Below are positions 44,931 to 52,449 of a stretch of DNA of 64,000 nt, in pieces. This DNA is from Marinobacter shengliensis (GTDB lineage Bacteria > Pseudomonadota > Gammaproteobacteria > Pseudomonadales > Oleiphilaceae), in NCBI RefSeq assembly GCF_003007715.1, contig NZ_PXNO01000020.1:1-64000 (forward strand), read 5' to 3'. Within the stretch, counting starts at the first letter, position 1. Each line of letters opens with the position of its first letter. Below the pieces are notes generated by a model. The model was not told where the DNA came from. It saw only the letters and a program-made list of their open reading frames with translations, and searched no databases. The translations under genes were made by a program, and so were the position numbers.

Positions 44931-46382
44931 TCACGGCATAAGAACAGCCGGTTGCGTCAAAGGTGGTAGTTCGATGATTCGATACGGCTTTTTGTCACGG
45001 CCCAGCAGGGCTTTGACCAGCAGTTTGTAGGAGTCGAGATCAAAGGTAACGGGGTCAGCCCCCGGTTCAAAGTCGTTCAGTTCCTCCTCGCTGTTCAGGG
45101 TGGCGATGTGCACCCAGTTGTAGACAACCAGAATATCGGTGCGGTCGGTGTCGCGGTTATCTTCCACCAGGGCAACAGGCCCGGGCCAGGGCCAGGTTTT
45201 CAGGCGCAGGTTGTGGAAGGCGATCTGCATTCTCAGGTTGTAGCGGGTGGGGTCTTCCGCGCCTTCGCAGGCGCCTTTGCATCGGCCCAGGCTACGCTGG
45301 AAGCATGGGCCGGCACCGGCAGGCTCCAACCCAAGCAGTTTGCCGCACAGGTCGTTCTTGCCGGCAATGCCGCGGATGGCGCCCAGCGCATCGCGTTTGC
45401 TGCGGAACAATCCGAAGTAATCGCTGAGCTGGTCCGGCACCACTTTTCGCGCCAGTCCGGCCTGCAAATAGCCTTCCTTATTGGTTGTCAGTGCGATGCT
45501 GACCAGGTTCTTGGCAGCACGGGAGCGGCGGTTATAGAGCGGGTTCAGGCTTTTGATCTGTTTCAGTTCCAGCAACAGAGCGCCCAGCTCACCGGCGGTT
45601 TCCGTAAACTCCACCCGGCGCAGGCTTTCGGACATGCGCAATCCCCGGGGAGACTGATGATCTCCGGCGAAATGTGAGGCCACCCGCTGGGCAATGTTGG
45701 TGCTTTTGCCCACGTACAGCAGCGCATCATTGTCACCATAAAACCGATAAACACCCGGCCCCTGCGGCAACTCCGCGAAGATCTCCGGCGGCACGTTAGA
45801 AGGCGTACTCTGGCGTTGAAGCAGTCGCTGGATGGCCTGGTTCACTGTGTCGGTGTCATGCTCAACCAGAGTGTGCTCGAAGAACGCCAGCATGGCGGAA
45901 ACATCGCCCATGGCCCGATGACGCTCCACCTGCGGCAGGTTGTGGCGGTTGATCAGGGCATCCATATTGTGGCGGCTGTGTTCCGGGTAAAGTGCCCGGG
46001 AGAGCCTGACCGTGCACAACACCCGGGCGCTGAATGCTCGCCCCAGCTTACGGAACTCAGACTTAATGAAGCCGTAATCGAAGCGGGCGTTGTGAGCCAC
46101 AAAAATCACTCCGGCCAACTGTTCTTCCAGCTCATCGGCAATCTCTGAGAATAGCGGAGCGTCCGCCACCAGCTCGTTGCTGATACCGGTCAGGCGCTCG
46201 ATAAAGCCGGAGATCCGCGTTTCCGGGTTCAGCAGGGTTTGCCATTCCCCCACCACGTCACCGGCCCGCCAGAACCGGATACCGATCTCGGTAATCCTGT
46301 CCCGCTGCGGATTGCCGCCGGTGGTTTCGATATCAAGGAAAGCAAATGTTTCGTTACTGAGAAGCGCAGGTTTCTTTGTCAT
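44931..46382 (-). CDS. DEDDh exonuclease fused to GIY-YIG nuclease (Cho/UvrC-like)
   Basis: Four hundred and eighty-three residues from the ATG at 46382; two earlier in-frame starts give unlikely N-termini. Residues about 10-175 are a Pol III epsilon-like exonuclease (FLDIETTGG, then AHNARFDYGFIKSEF and HRAMGDVSAM). Residues about 200-280 are a UvrC-type GIY-YIG domain (GPGVYRFYGDNDALLYVGKS, then TNIAQRVASHF), and the rest resembles the UvrC/Cho C-terminal part with Cys-rich FQRSLGRCKGACEG. It would nick and trim damaged DNA, a repair role next to UvrABC. Known in many Pseudomonas-type genomes; the exact pathway is not settled. Confidence 0.88.
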   Translation of the reverse strand: MTKKPALLSNETFAFLDIETTGGNPQRDRITEIGIRFWRAGDVVGEWQTLLNPETRISGFIERLTGISNELVADAPLFSEIADELEEQLAGVIFVAHNARFDYGFIKSEFRKLGRAFSARVLCTVRLSRALYPEHSRHNMDALINRHNLPQVERHRAMGDVSAMLAFFEHTLVEHDTDTVNQAIQRLLQRQSTPSNVPPEIFAELPQGPGVYRFYGDNDALLYVGKSTNIAQRVASHFAGDHQSPRGLRMSESLRRVEFTETAGELGALLLELKQIKSLNPLYNRRSRAAKNLVSIALTTNKEGYLQAGLARKVVPDQLSDYFGLFRSKRDALGAIRGIAGKNDLCGKLLGLEPAGAGPCFQRSLGRCKGACEGAEDPTRYNLRMQIAFHNLRLKTWPWPGPVALVEDNRDTDRTDILVVYNWVHIATLNSEEELNDFEPGADPVTFDLDSYKLLVKALLGRDKKPYRIIELPPLTQPAVLMP

Positions 46383-46544
46383 CTGAGGTATTACGACCAT
46401 TTGGCAGGGCCGGATGCCAGCATCGTTGCACCATCGAGCTATAGACATTCGTCTAAATAACCACCAATTATGTTTGAATTGTCACAGATTCGTAACTACC
46501 TTGTTTTTGGGTCCAACAACAATAAACGTGTGGAGACAACAACG

Positions 46545-47696
46545 ATGCAAAGCAACAAGTTAAGAATGGCAATCCGTGCAACGGCGGCAGTGGCTGTGTT
46601 TGGCGTAGCTGGCCAGGCAAGCGCTGTTAGTTTCAGTGCGGGTGATTACGACGTAAGCGTTTACGGTTACGCTCGTATGAATGCCAGCTACGACGTGGAT
46701 AGCGATCAGGCACTGAGCACTCGCTCAGGCTCATTCGAAGACCTTGCCGGCAACGATAACGCACCTGACGGCCATTTCGGCGCGGATGCGGTTCAAAGCC
46801 GCCTCGGTTTCAAGACAGTATCACCGGAAGGTGTAAGCGTTACCGTTGAGGGCGACTTCCGCCCGGGTAACCTGCGCCTGCGCCACGCGTTTGGTGAATA
46901 CAATGGCGTGTTGATGGGCCAGACCTGGTCTAACTTCAACAGCTTCGTCGGCAACACCTCAACTCTGGATTTTGACTCTCTGCCCGGTTTGGCAGGCCTG
47001 CAAGGCCGCGTGGCCCAGGCTCGCTATACCACTGGTCCGCTGTCGTTCTCTCTGGAGCAGCCGCAGAACTCAATTGTCTTTTTCGATCCAGTGGAAGCTG
47101 AGTTAGATGATGCGGACAAACGGGACGGCATGCCAGCCTTCACTGCGCGCTTGGAAGACTCCCAGGGCGGGCTTAGCTATTCCGCAGCTGTTTTGGCACA
47201 CCAACTTACCGTTGACGACGGGGCTGATGACGATAGTGCATTTGGCTTCGCCACCTTCGTTGCCGCCAAGATGGCTCTGACCGACATGATCACCCTGCAA
47301 GGTACGCTGACCTACACCGACGGTGCCAACAGCTACCTGTATCGCTCCGGTGAAAACTTCGGTGCCGCCAGCGCCTATGTGGATGGAGACAGCGTTGAAA
47401 CCATCTCAGGCTACGGCGGCTCCATCGGTGCCGGCATCAACCTGGGCGGTGGCCGCAGTATCAACATTGGCTACGGCTATGTTGAGGTTGACTGGGACGA
47501 TGCGGTGAGTGATCTCGGTGCAGCAGCAGTTGCTGATCAAAGCGAAAGCAACCAGGCCATTATGGCCAACTACCAGTGGACACCGGTCAAAAACGTCATG
47601 ATGGGCGTTGAGTACCAGTTCCTGAAGCGTGAAAACGTGGACGGTACCGACGGTGATGCCAGCCGCATCCTGTTCGCTGCGCAGTACAACTTCTAA
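46545..47696 (+). CDS. outer-membrane porin, DcaP-like
   Basis: Three hundred and eighty-three residues from the ATG at 46545, with GGAG eleven bases upstream. A signal peptide (IRATAAVAVFGVAGQASA) is followed by a Gly/Asp/Tyr-rich beta barrel that ends in a C-terminal Phe (ILFAAQYNF), the BAM recognition end. The start of the barrel (DVSVYGYARMNASYDVDSDQ) and QSRLGFKTVSPEGVSVTVEGDF match trimeric DcaP-type porins for dicarboxylates or other small anions. Substrate unknown. Single gene with its own strong terminator. Confidence 0.85.
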   Translation: MQSNKLRMAIRATAAVAVFGVAGQASAVSFSAGDYDVSVYGYARMNASYDVDSDQALSTRSGSFEDLAGNDNAPDGHFGADAVQSRLGFKTVSPEGVSVTVEGDFRPGNLRLRHAFGEYNGVLMGQTWSNFNSFVGNTSTLDFDSLPGLAGLQGRVAQARYTTGPLSFSLEQPQNSIVFFDPVEAELDDADKRDGMPAFTARLEDSQGGLSYSAAVLAHQLTVDDGADDDSAFGFATFVAAKMALTDMITLQGTLTYTDGANSYLYRSGENFGAASAYVDGDSVETISGYGGSIGAGINLGGGRSINIGYGYVEVDWDDAVSDLGAAAVADQSESNQAIMANYQWTPVKNVMMGVEYQFLKRENVDGTDGDASRILFAAQYNF

Positions 47697-47726
47697 CCCT
47701 TCCTGTTAGAAGTTAACTCAGAATTA

Positions 47727-47749
47727 CCCCGGCTTCGGCCGGGGTTTTT
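47727..47749 (+). terminator. Rho-independent terminator of the porin gene
   Basis: CCCCGGC-TTCG-GCCGGGG followed by TTTTT, 31 bases after the porin stop. A seven-base-pair stem with a stable tetraloop. Confidence 0.9.
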
Positions 47750-47760
47750 CGTTTCAGGTT

Positions 47761-47775
47761 GGTGCAGTTTGCACC
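47761..47775. promoter_or_regulatory. palindrome upstream of a sigma-54 promoter
   Basis: GGTGCA-GTT-TGCACC is a perfect six-base-arm palindrome 86 bases upstream of the last base of the -24 GG pair region. That distance is where enhancer-binding proteins that activate sigma-54 usually bind. Note it is not an NtrC site, which has the half-sites in the other order. Confidence 0.45.
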
Positions 47776-47859
47776 GCCATGAATCACTGCGCTCACTTGC
47801 CCCGAATTGCGCTTCACACCAACCCTGAAAACTCAACAAGTTAGCCGTTTCCGCACCTT

Positions 47860-47875
47860 TGGCACGACTGATGCA
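47860..47875 (+). promoter_or_regulatory. sigma-54 (RpoN) promoter of the micropeptide gene
   Basis: TGGCACGACTGATGCA matches the RpoN consensus TGGCACG-N4-TTGCA at all but one position. GG (47861-47862) and GC (47873-47874) are separated by exactly ten bases. Transcription would start near 47886, giving a leader of about 60 bases before the 36-codon frame. A TGCAAT/ATTGCA inverted repeat overlaps the start-site region (47872-47889). Confidence 0.7.
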
Positions 47876-47947
47876 ATGTTCTGATTGCAAAGCCGGCCTC
47901 CGCAACGCTGCCCGGCCTCTACTGTCGCAACCCCATGAGGTGACACC

Positions 47948-48058
47948 ATGAAAATAGCCCAAGACCAGTCTGTTCTGTTCGAGCTTACCCAGCCTTCTGA
48001 AGCCATTGCCATGCAGGATCTGCACGACTATTTCGATTGGATGTTCTTTGCTAACTGA
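47948..48058 (+). CDS. 36-residue micropeptide, probably sigma-54 controlled
   Basis: A 36-codon frame opens with ATG at 47948; AGG-TG at 47938 is a fair ribosome binding site. The peptide begins MKIAQDQSVLFELTQPSEAI and ends AMQDLHDYFDWMFFAN. It is acidic in the middle, with an aromatic, hydrophobic end (YFDWMFF), and has no signal peptide or lipid motif. I recognise no family. Support for it being real: good RpoN promoter 60 bases upstream of the start, a palindrome at enhancer distance, a hairpin right after it, and no other gene that this promoter could serve in the rightward direction. It might be a secreted or modified peptide, a leader, or a regulator; no function is claimed. Confidence 0.55.
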   Translation: MKIAQDQSVLFELTQPSEAIAMQDLHDYFDWMFFAN

Positions 48059-48074
48059 GCTAACTGATCAAACC

Positions 48075-48111
48075 AGCAGCAGGCCAGCGGCCAAGGCCCT
48101 GACCTGCTGCT
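48075..48111. terminator. hairpin between the micropeptide and the convergent OYE gene
   Basis: AGCAGCAGG at 48075-48083 and CCTGCTGCT at 48103-48111 make a nine-base-pair stem, with a smaller GGCC-AA-GGCC stem inside. It lies 16 bases after the micropeptide stop and 11 bases from the end of the convergent gene. No T-tract on either strand; it may act as a two-way transcript end. Confidence 0.5.
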
Positions 48112-48122
48112 GAGGAGCTCTA

Positions 48123-49373
48123 TTAGCCAGCCCGTAATCGGGTTCGCACACCCCGGGTGGTCATCACACCCAGCACTTCCATTAACGAGAGAATCCCCCT
48201 GTCATGCTGTTTCGGTGCCTTGCCACGGGCAATGCGGCCGATCTGCCGTGTGTACCAGCTCACTTCCATCAGGGCCATATCGTCGATGAGGCGGATACCG
48301 GTTTTAATGGGTTTCACGGCGCTGGTGACCTGATTGCCGGCCATAATCCTATTCGGCAGATCCGGCTCAACCACTAATGGCCGGGCCAGGCCCACCAGGT
48401 CCGTCGCGCCGGAGGCGATGGCCTGGGCCATGCCGGTTTCGGTACGGAAGCCACCGGTCACCATCAGCGGTACGTCGGTCAGCTCACGCACTTTCTCTGC
48501 GAATTCCAGGAAGTAAGCCTCCCGCGCCAGGGTGCTGGCTTTTACCTCGCCGTCTTCCGCACCCTTGGCCATGGCCGGGTTCTCGTAGTTACCGCCGGAG
48601 ATTTCCACCAGATCAATCCCCTCTGCGACGAGTGCCTTGATCACCGCCAGCGATTCGTCCTCGGTAAAACCGCCGCGCTGGAAGTCTGCGGAGTTCAGTT
48701 TGATGCCGATATTGAACGATTCACCGCAGGCTTTCCGGATAGCCCTGTACACTGCCAGCACAAAGCGGCGGCGTTTCTCGGCAGAGCCACCCCACTCGTC
48801 TGTGCGCTGATTGTGATGGGGCGACAGGAACTGGCTCACGAGGTAGCCGTGAGCGCCGTGAATCTGCACGCCATCGAAGCCTGCCTTCTGGGCAACGGCA
48901 GCACTGCGGGCAAAGCGCTGGATGATGTCTTCTATTTCCGGGCCGGTCAGGGCGCGGGGTGTGGCAAACATGCTGCGGAGTTCTTTTTTGAACGGAATCG
49001 CACTGGGCGAGACAGGGTCTTTGTTCAGCATTTTGGGGCTTTGCTTGCCGGGATGGTTCAGCTGCATCCAGATCTGCTTGCCTCCCTGTTGCCCGGCCTT
49101 GGCCCAGGCGGTCAGAAGCTCGAGATCGCTTTCATCCTCGAGAACCACGTTCTGTGGCTCCCCGATGTGCCGGCGGTCGATCATCACGTTACCCGTGATA
49201 GACAGCCCGGTGCCGCCCTCTGCCCACGCACGATACAGGGTTGCCAACTCTTTGGTGGGATGGTTATCGATGGTGCCCAGGGTCTCGCTCATGGCGGACT
49301 TGGCAAATCGGTTGGGGATAACAGAGCCGTTTCGCAGCTTAAGCGGGGTGGAGAGCAGTTTTGCGGGGTTCAT
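48123..49373 (-). CDS. NADH:flavin oxidoreductase (Old Yellow Enzyme family)
   Basis: Four hundred and sixteen residues of single TIM-barrel type, without the extra NADH/FeS domain of dienoyl-CoA reductase. FMN-contact segments are IPNRFAKSAMSE, IWMQLNHPGKQSP and GFDGVQIHGAHGYLVSQFLSPHHN near residues 175-195, which carries the typical HG(A)HGYL motif, and the LMVTGGFRTETGMAQAI phosphate-binding loop. It reduces activated C=C bonds using NAD(P)H. The natural substrate is unknown. Single gene, convergent with the micropeptide unit. Confidence 0.9.
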   Translation of the reverse strand: MNPAKLLSTPLKLRNGSVIPNRFAKSAMSETLGTIDNHPTKELATLYRAWAEGGTGLSITGNVMIDRRHIGEPQNVVLEDESDLELLTAWAKAGQQGGKQIWMQLNHPGKQSPKMLNKDPVSPSAIPFKKELRSMFATPRALTGPEIEDIIQRFARSAAVAQKAGFDGVQIHGAHGYLVSQFLSPHHNQRTDEWGGSAEKRRRFVLAVYRAIRKACGESFNIGIKLNSADFQRGGFTEDESLAVIKALVAEGIDLVEISGGNYENPAMAKGAEDGEVKASTLAREAYFLEFAEKVRELTDVPLMVTGGFRTETGMAQAIASGATDLVGLARPLVVEPDLPNRIMAGNQVTSAVKPIKTGIRLIDDMALMEVSWYTRQIGRIARGKAPKQHDRGILSLMEVLGVMTTRGVRTRLRAG

Positions 49374-49522
49374 GGGAGCCTCATGTCATTGTTCTGGATG
49401 TTCATGGGGCTGATAGTGGATGGCTGCCACCCGTCAGACATTGGCCGAGGAGACAGCCTTTCAGCGGAATAGCGGGACCATGCCCTACCGGCAATGGCCC
49501 CGTTCATGGCGAGCTACCGCGC

Positions 49523-50704
49523 TCAGAAAAAGGCCTGGATGCCAGTCTGGGCCCGGCCAAGAATCAGTGCGTGCACATCGTGGGTGCCCTCATAGGTGTT
49601 CACCACTTCCAGGTTCACCAGGTGCCGGGCAACACCGAATTCGTCACTGATGCCATTGCCACCGAGCATGTCGCGAGCCAGGCGCGCCACATCCAGTGCC
49701 TTGCCGCAGGAGTTGCGCTTCATGATGGAGGTTATCTCCACCGCCGCTGTGCCTTCGTCTTTCATCCGGCCCAGGCGCAGGCTGCCCTGCAGGGCCAGGG
49801 TGATGTCCGTTTGCATGTCGGCCAGCTTTTTCTGGATCAGCTGGTTGGCGGCCAGCGGCCGGCCGAATTGTTGGCGGTCCAGCACATACCGGCGAGCGGT
49901 GTGCCAGCAGTCTTCGGCGGCACCGAGGGCACCCCAGGAAATGCCATAGCGGGCAGAGTCCAGGCAGGTGAACGGGCCTTTGAGGCCTCGCACATCGGGG
50001 AAGGCGTTTTCTTCCGGCACGAAGACGTTATCCATCACGATTTCACCGGTGATCGACGCCCGCAGGCCCACCTTGCCGTGAATGACCGGGGCGCTCAGGC
50101 CCTGCCAGCCCTTCTCCAGCACAAAGCCCCGAATCTTGTCGTCATCGTCCTTGGCCCAGACCACAAACACATCCGCGATCGGGCTGTTGGTGATCCACAT
50201 CTTGCTGCCGGTCAGGCGGTAGCCGCCGTCTACTTTGCGGGCACGGGTAATCATGGCGCCGGGGTCTGAACCATAGTCCGGCTCGGTCAGGCCGAAGCAA
50301 CCAATCCATTCACCGGAGGCCAGTTTGGGCAGGTATTTCTGGCGGGTTTCTTCGTTACCGAATTCGTAGATGGGCACCATCACCAGTGAGGACTGCACAC
50401 TCATCATGGAGCGATAGCCGGAATCCACCCGCTCGATCTCACGGGCGATCAGGCCATAACTCACATAGTTGAGGCCACTGCCGCCGTATTGCTCCGGCAA
50501 GGTGGCACCCAGCAGGCCGTTCTCGCCCATTTCGCGAAAGATAGCAGGATCGGTGTGTTCGTTACGGAAGGCCTCCACCACACGGGAGCGGAGATTCTTG
50601 TCAGCAAACTGCCGGGCGCTGTCGCGCACCATGCGTTCGTCTTCGGAGAGCTGCTGGTCGAGCAGCAGGGGGTCTTCCCAGTTGAAGCTTGGTTTGTTGG
50701 CCAT
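49523..50704 (-). CDS. gcdH: glutaryl-CoA dehydrogenase
   Basis: Three hundred and ninety-three residues from the ATG at 50704, the usual length. The acyl-CoA dehydrogenase domains are in order: [19 protein letters not shown] (FAD-contact), [20 protein letters not shown], and the catalytic Glu in [20 protein letters not shown]. The last motif and the decarboxylating-type sequence around [18 protein letters not shown] are those of GcdH, which turns glutaryl-CoA into crotonyl-CoA in lysine and tryptophan breakdown. No glutarate CoA-transferase gene is adjacent. Single gene between the OYE gene and aceF. Confidence 0.93.
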   Translation of the reverse strand: MANKPSFNWEDPLLLDQQLSEDERMVRDSARQFADKNLRSRVVEAFRNEHTDPAIFREMGENGLLGATLPEQYGGSGLNYVSYGLIAREIERVDSGYRSMMSVQSSLVMVPIYEFGNEETRQKYLPKLASGEWIGCFGLTEPDYGSDPGAMITRARKVDGGYRLTGSKMWITNSPIADVFVVWAKDDDDKIRGFVLEKGWQGLSAPVIHGKVGLRASITGEIVMDNVFVPEENAFPDVRGLKGPFTCLDSARYGISWGALGAAEDCWHTARRYVLDRQQFGRPLAANQLIQKKLADMQTDITLALQGSLRLGRMKDEGTAAVEITSIMKRNSCGKALDVARLARDMLGGNGISDEFGVARHLVNLEVVNTYEGTHDVHALILGRAQTGIQAFF

Positions 50705-50789
50705 GACGGTTTCCCTGAACCAGAAAACCATCATCCTGCCAGTTTCTGCCGCCCCCGTCATCGCTAACGGAGGCGGCAGCAGGCATGCA

Positions 50790-52439
50790 TTACAACAGCA
50801 GGGTACGAATATCCCCCAACAGCTGCGCCAGCAGGTTGGTAAACCGGGCTGCGTCCGCCCCGTTCACCGCCCGGTGGTCGTAAGACAACGACAGCGGCAG
50901 CATCAGCCGTGGCTGGAATGCCTTGCCGTCCCACACGGGCTTCATGGATGCCTTGGAGACACCCAGAATGGCCACTTCCGGCGTGTTCACGATGGGCGTG
51001 AACGCGGTGCCGCCAATGCCACCCAGGCTGGTGATGGTAAAACAGGCGCCCTGCATTTCTGCCGGCTTCAGCTGTTTGTCCCTCGCCTTCTGGGCCAGTT
51101 CGGCGCTCTCGGCAGCCAGTTCCCACAGGCCTTTCTGGTCGACGTTTCGAATCACCGGCACCATCAGGCCATGGGGTGTGTCCACGGCAATGCCGATGTG
51201 GATGTACTTCTTGCGCACTACCTCTTTACGTTCCATGTCCAGGGACACATTGAACTGAGGCAGTTCCGCCAACGCGGCAGCGCAGGCTTTGAGCAGGAAC
51301 GGCAGCGGGGTCATTTTCACGCCACGCTTTTCGCCGGCCACTTTCTGGGCCTTGCGGAAGTCTTCCATTTCGGTGATGTCGGCATCGTCAAACTGGGTGA
51401 CGTGGGGTACGTTCAACCAGCTGCGCTGCATGTTGGTGGCGGTAGCCGCCATCATGCGGGACATGCCTTCGCGCTCCACTTCACCGAACTGACTGAAGTC
51501 CGGCAGCTTCACGCCCGGAATGCCGGAGCCTGTCGCCACACCTGTACCCTGCTGGGCCTGTTGCAGCTGGCTCTTCACATAGGCGTGCACGTCGTCCTTC
51601 AGGATGCGGCTTTTCGGGCCGGAACCTTTCACACGGGTGAGGTCTGCACCCAGCTCCCGGGCCAGCTTGCGCACGGCGGGGCCGGCATGCACCTTGGTGC
51701 CCGGCGCCGGTGGCTCATAGGTAGAACCCTGGGGCTGGGGCGCGGCTTCCTGCTTGTCGGCTTTTGCTTCGGGCTTGCTGCCCTGGCTGTCAGCCTTGGC
51801 GCTTTCACCGGAATCTGACGTTTCTTCCTCGTCGCCACCATCCTCTTCTATGGTCATTTCCAGCAGGTCAACGCCTTCAGAAAGCTTGTCGCCTTCCTTC
51901 ACCAGAATCTTGCCGATCTTGCCGGCATAGGGCGACGGAATTTCCATGGTGGCCTTGTCGGATTCCACGGTGACCAGCGGATCATCCTCGCCAACGGTGT
52001 CGCCTTCCGCCACGTTGATTTCAATCACCGGCACGTCATCAAAACCATCCAGCGACGGAACCTTCACCACTTCGGTGCGGGAGCCGCCGGATTTTTTCTT
52101 GGGCGCCGGTTTGCTGTCTTCGGATTTGGCCTCGGTTTTACTTTCTGCCTTCGGATCGGGCTCGTCGGATTTGTCGCTGCCGTCGTCGTCAGAGCCGCCG
52201 GCACCACCTTCCATCATGCCGATCACATCGCCTTCCTTGACCTTGTCACCCACCTTCACGGTGATTTTGGTGATCTTGCCGGCGGCGGGCGCCGGCAGTT
52301 CCACGGAGGCTTTGTCGGATTCTACGGTCAGAATCGGATCTTCTTCTTCAACGGAGTCCCCTGCACTGACGATGATTTCGATAACCTCGACTTCATCAGC
52401 ACCGCCGAGATCGGGAACCTTGATTTCCTGTTCACTCAT
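50790..52439 (-). CDS. aceF: dihydrolipoyl acetyltransferase AceF (pyruvate dehydrogenase E2)
   Basis: Five hundred and forty-nine residues. Two lipoyl domains, each with ESDKA ([12 protein letters not shown] near 40 and [12 protein letters not shown] near 160), are separated by acidic/Lys/Ser linkers. Then come the peripheral E1/E3-binding domain ([20 protein letters not shown]) and the catalytic core with [15 protein letters not shown], where the HxxxD residues sit. It transfers acetyl groups to CoA in the pyruvate dehydrogenase complex. Downstream of aceE by ten bases; no lpd gene follows, so E3 is encoded elsewhere. Confidence 0.95.
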   Translation of the reverse strand: MSEQEIKVPDLGGADEVEVIEIIVSAGDSVEEEDPILTVESDKASVELPAPAAGKITKITVKVGDKVKEGDVIGMMEGGAGGSDDDGSDKSDEPDPKAESKTEAKSEDSKPAPKKKSGGSRTEVVKVPSLDGFDDVPVIEINVAEGDTVGEDDPLVTVESDKATMEIPSPYAGKIGKILVKEGDKLSEGVDLLEMTIEEDGGDEEETSDSGESAKADSQGSKPEAKADKQEAAPQPQGSTYEPPAPGTKVHAGPAVRKLARELGADLTRVKGSGPKSRILKDDVHAYVKSQLQQAQQGTGVATGSGIPGVKLPDFSQFGEVEREGMSRMMAATATNMQRSWLNVPHVTQFDDADITEMEDFRKAQKVAGEKRGVKMTPLPFLLKACAAALAELPQFNVSLDMERKEVVRKKYIHIGIAVDTPHGLMVPVIRNVDQKGLWELAAESAELAQKARDKQLKPAEMQGACFTITSLGGIGGTAFTPIVNTPEVAILGVSKASMKPVWDGKAFQPRLMLPLSLSYDHRAVNGADAARFTNLLAQLLGDIRTLLL

Positions 52440-52449
52440 GGCGGTCTCC

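Noticed and set aside
47761-47775. NtrC binding site
   Set aside because: NtrC sites read TGCACC then GGTGCA; here the half-sites are in the reverse order with a three-base gap.
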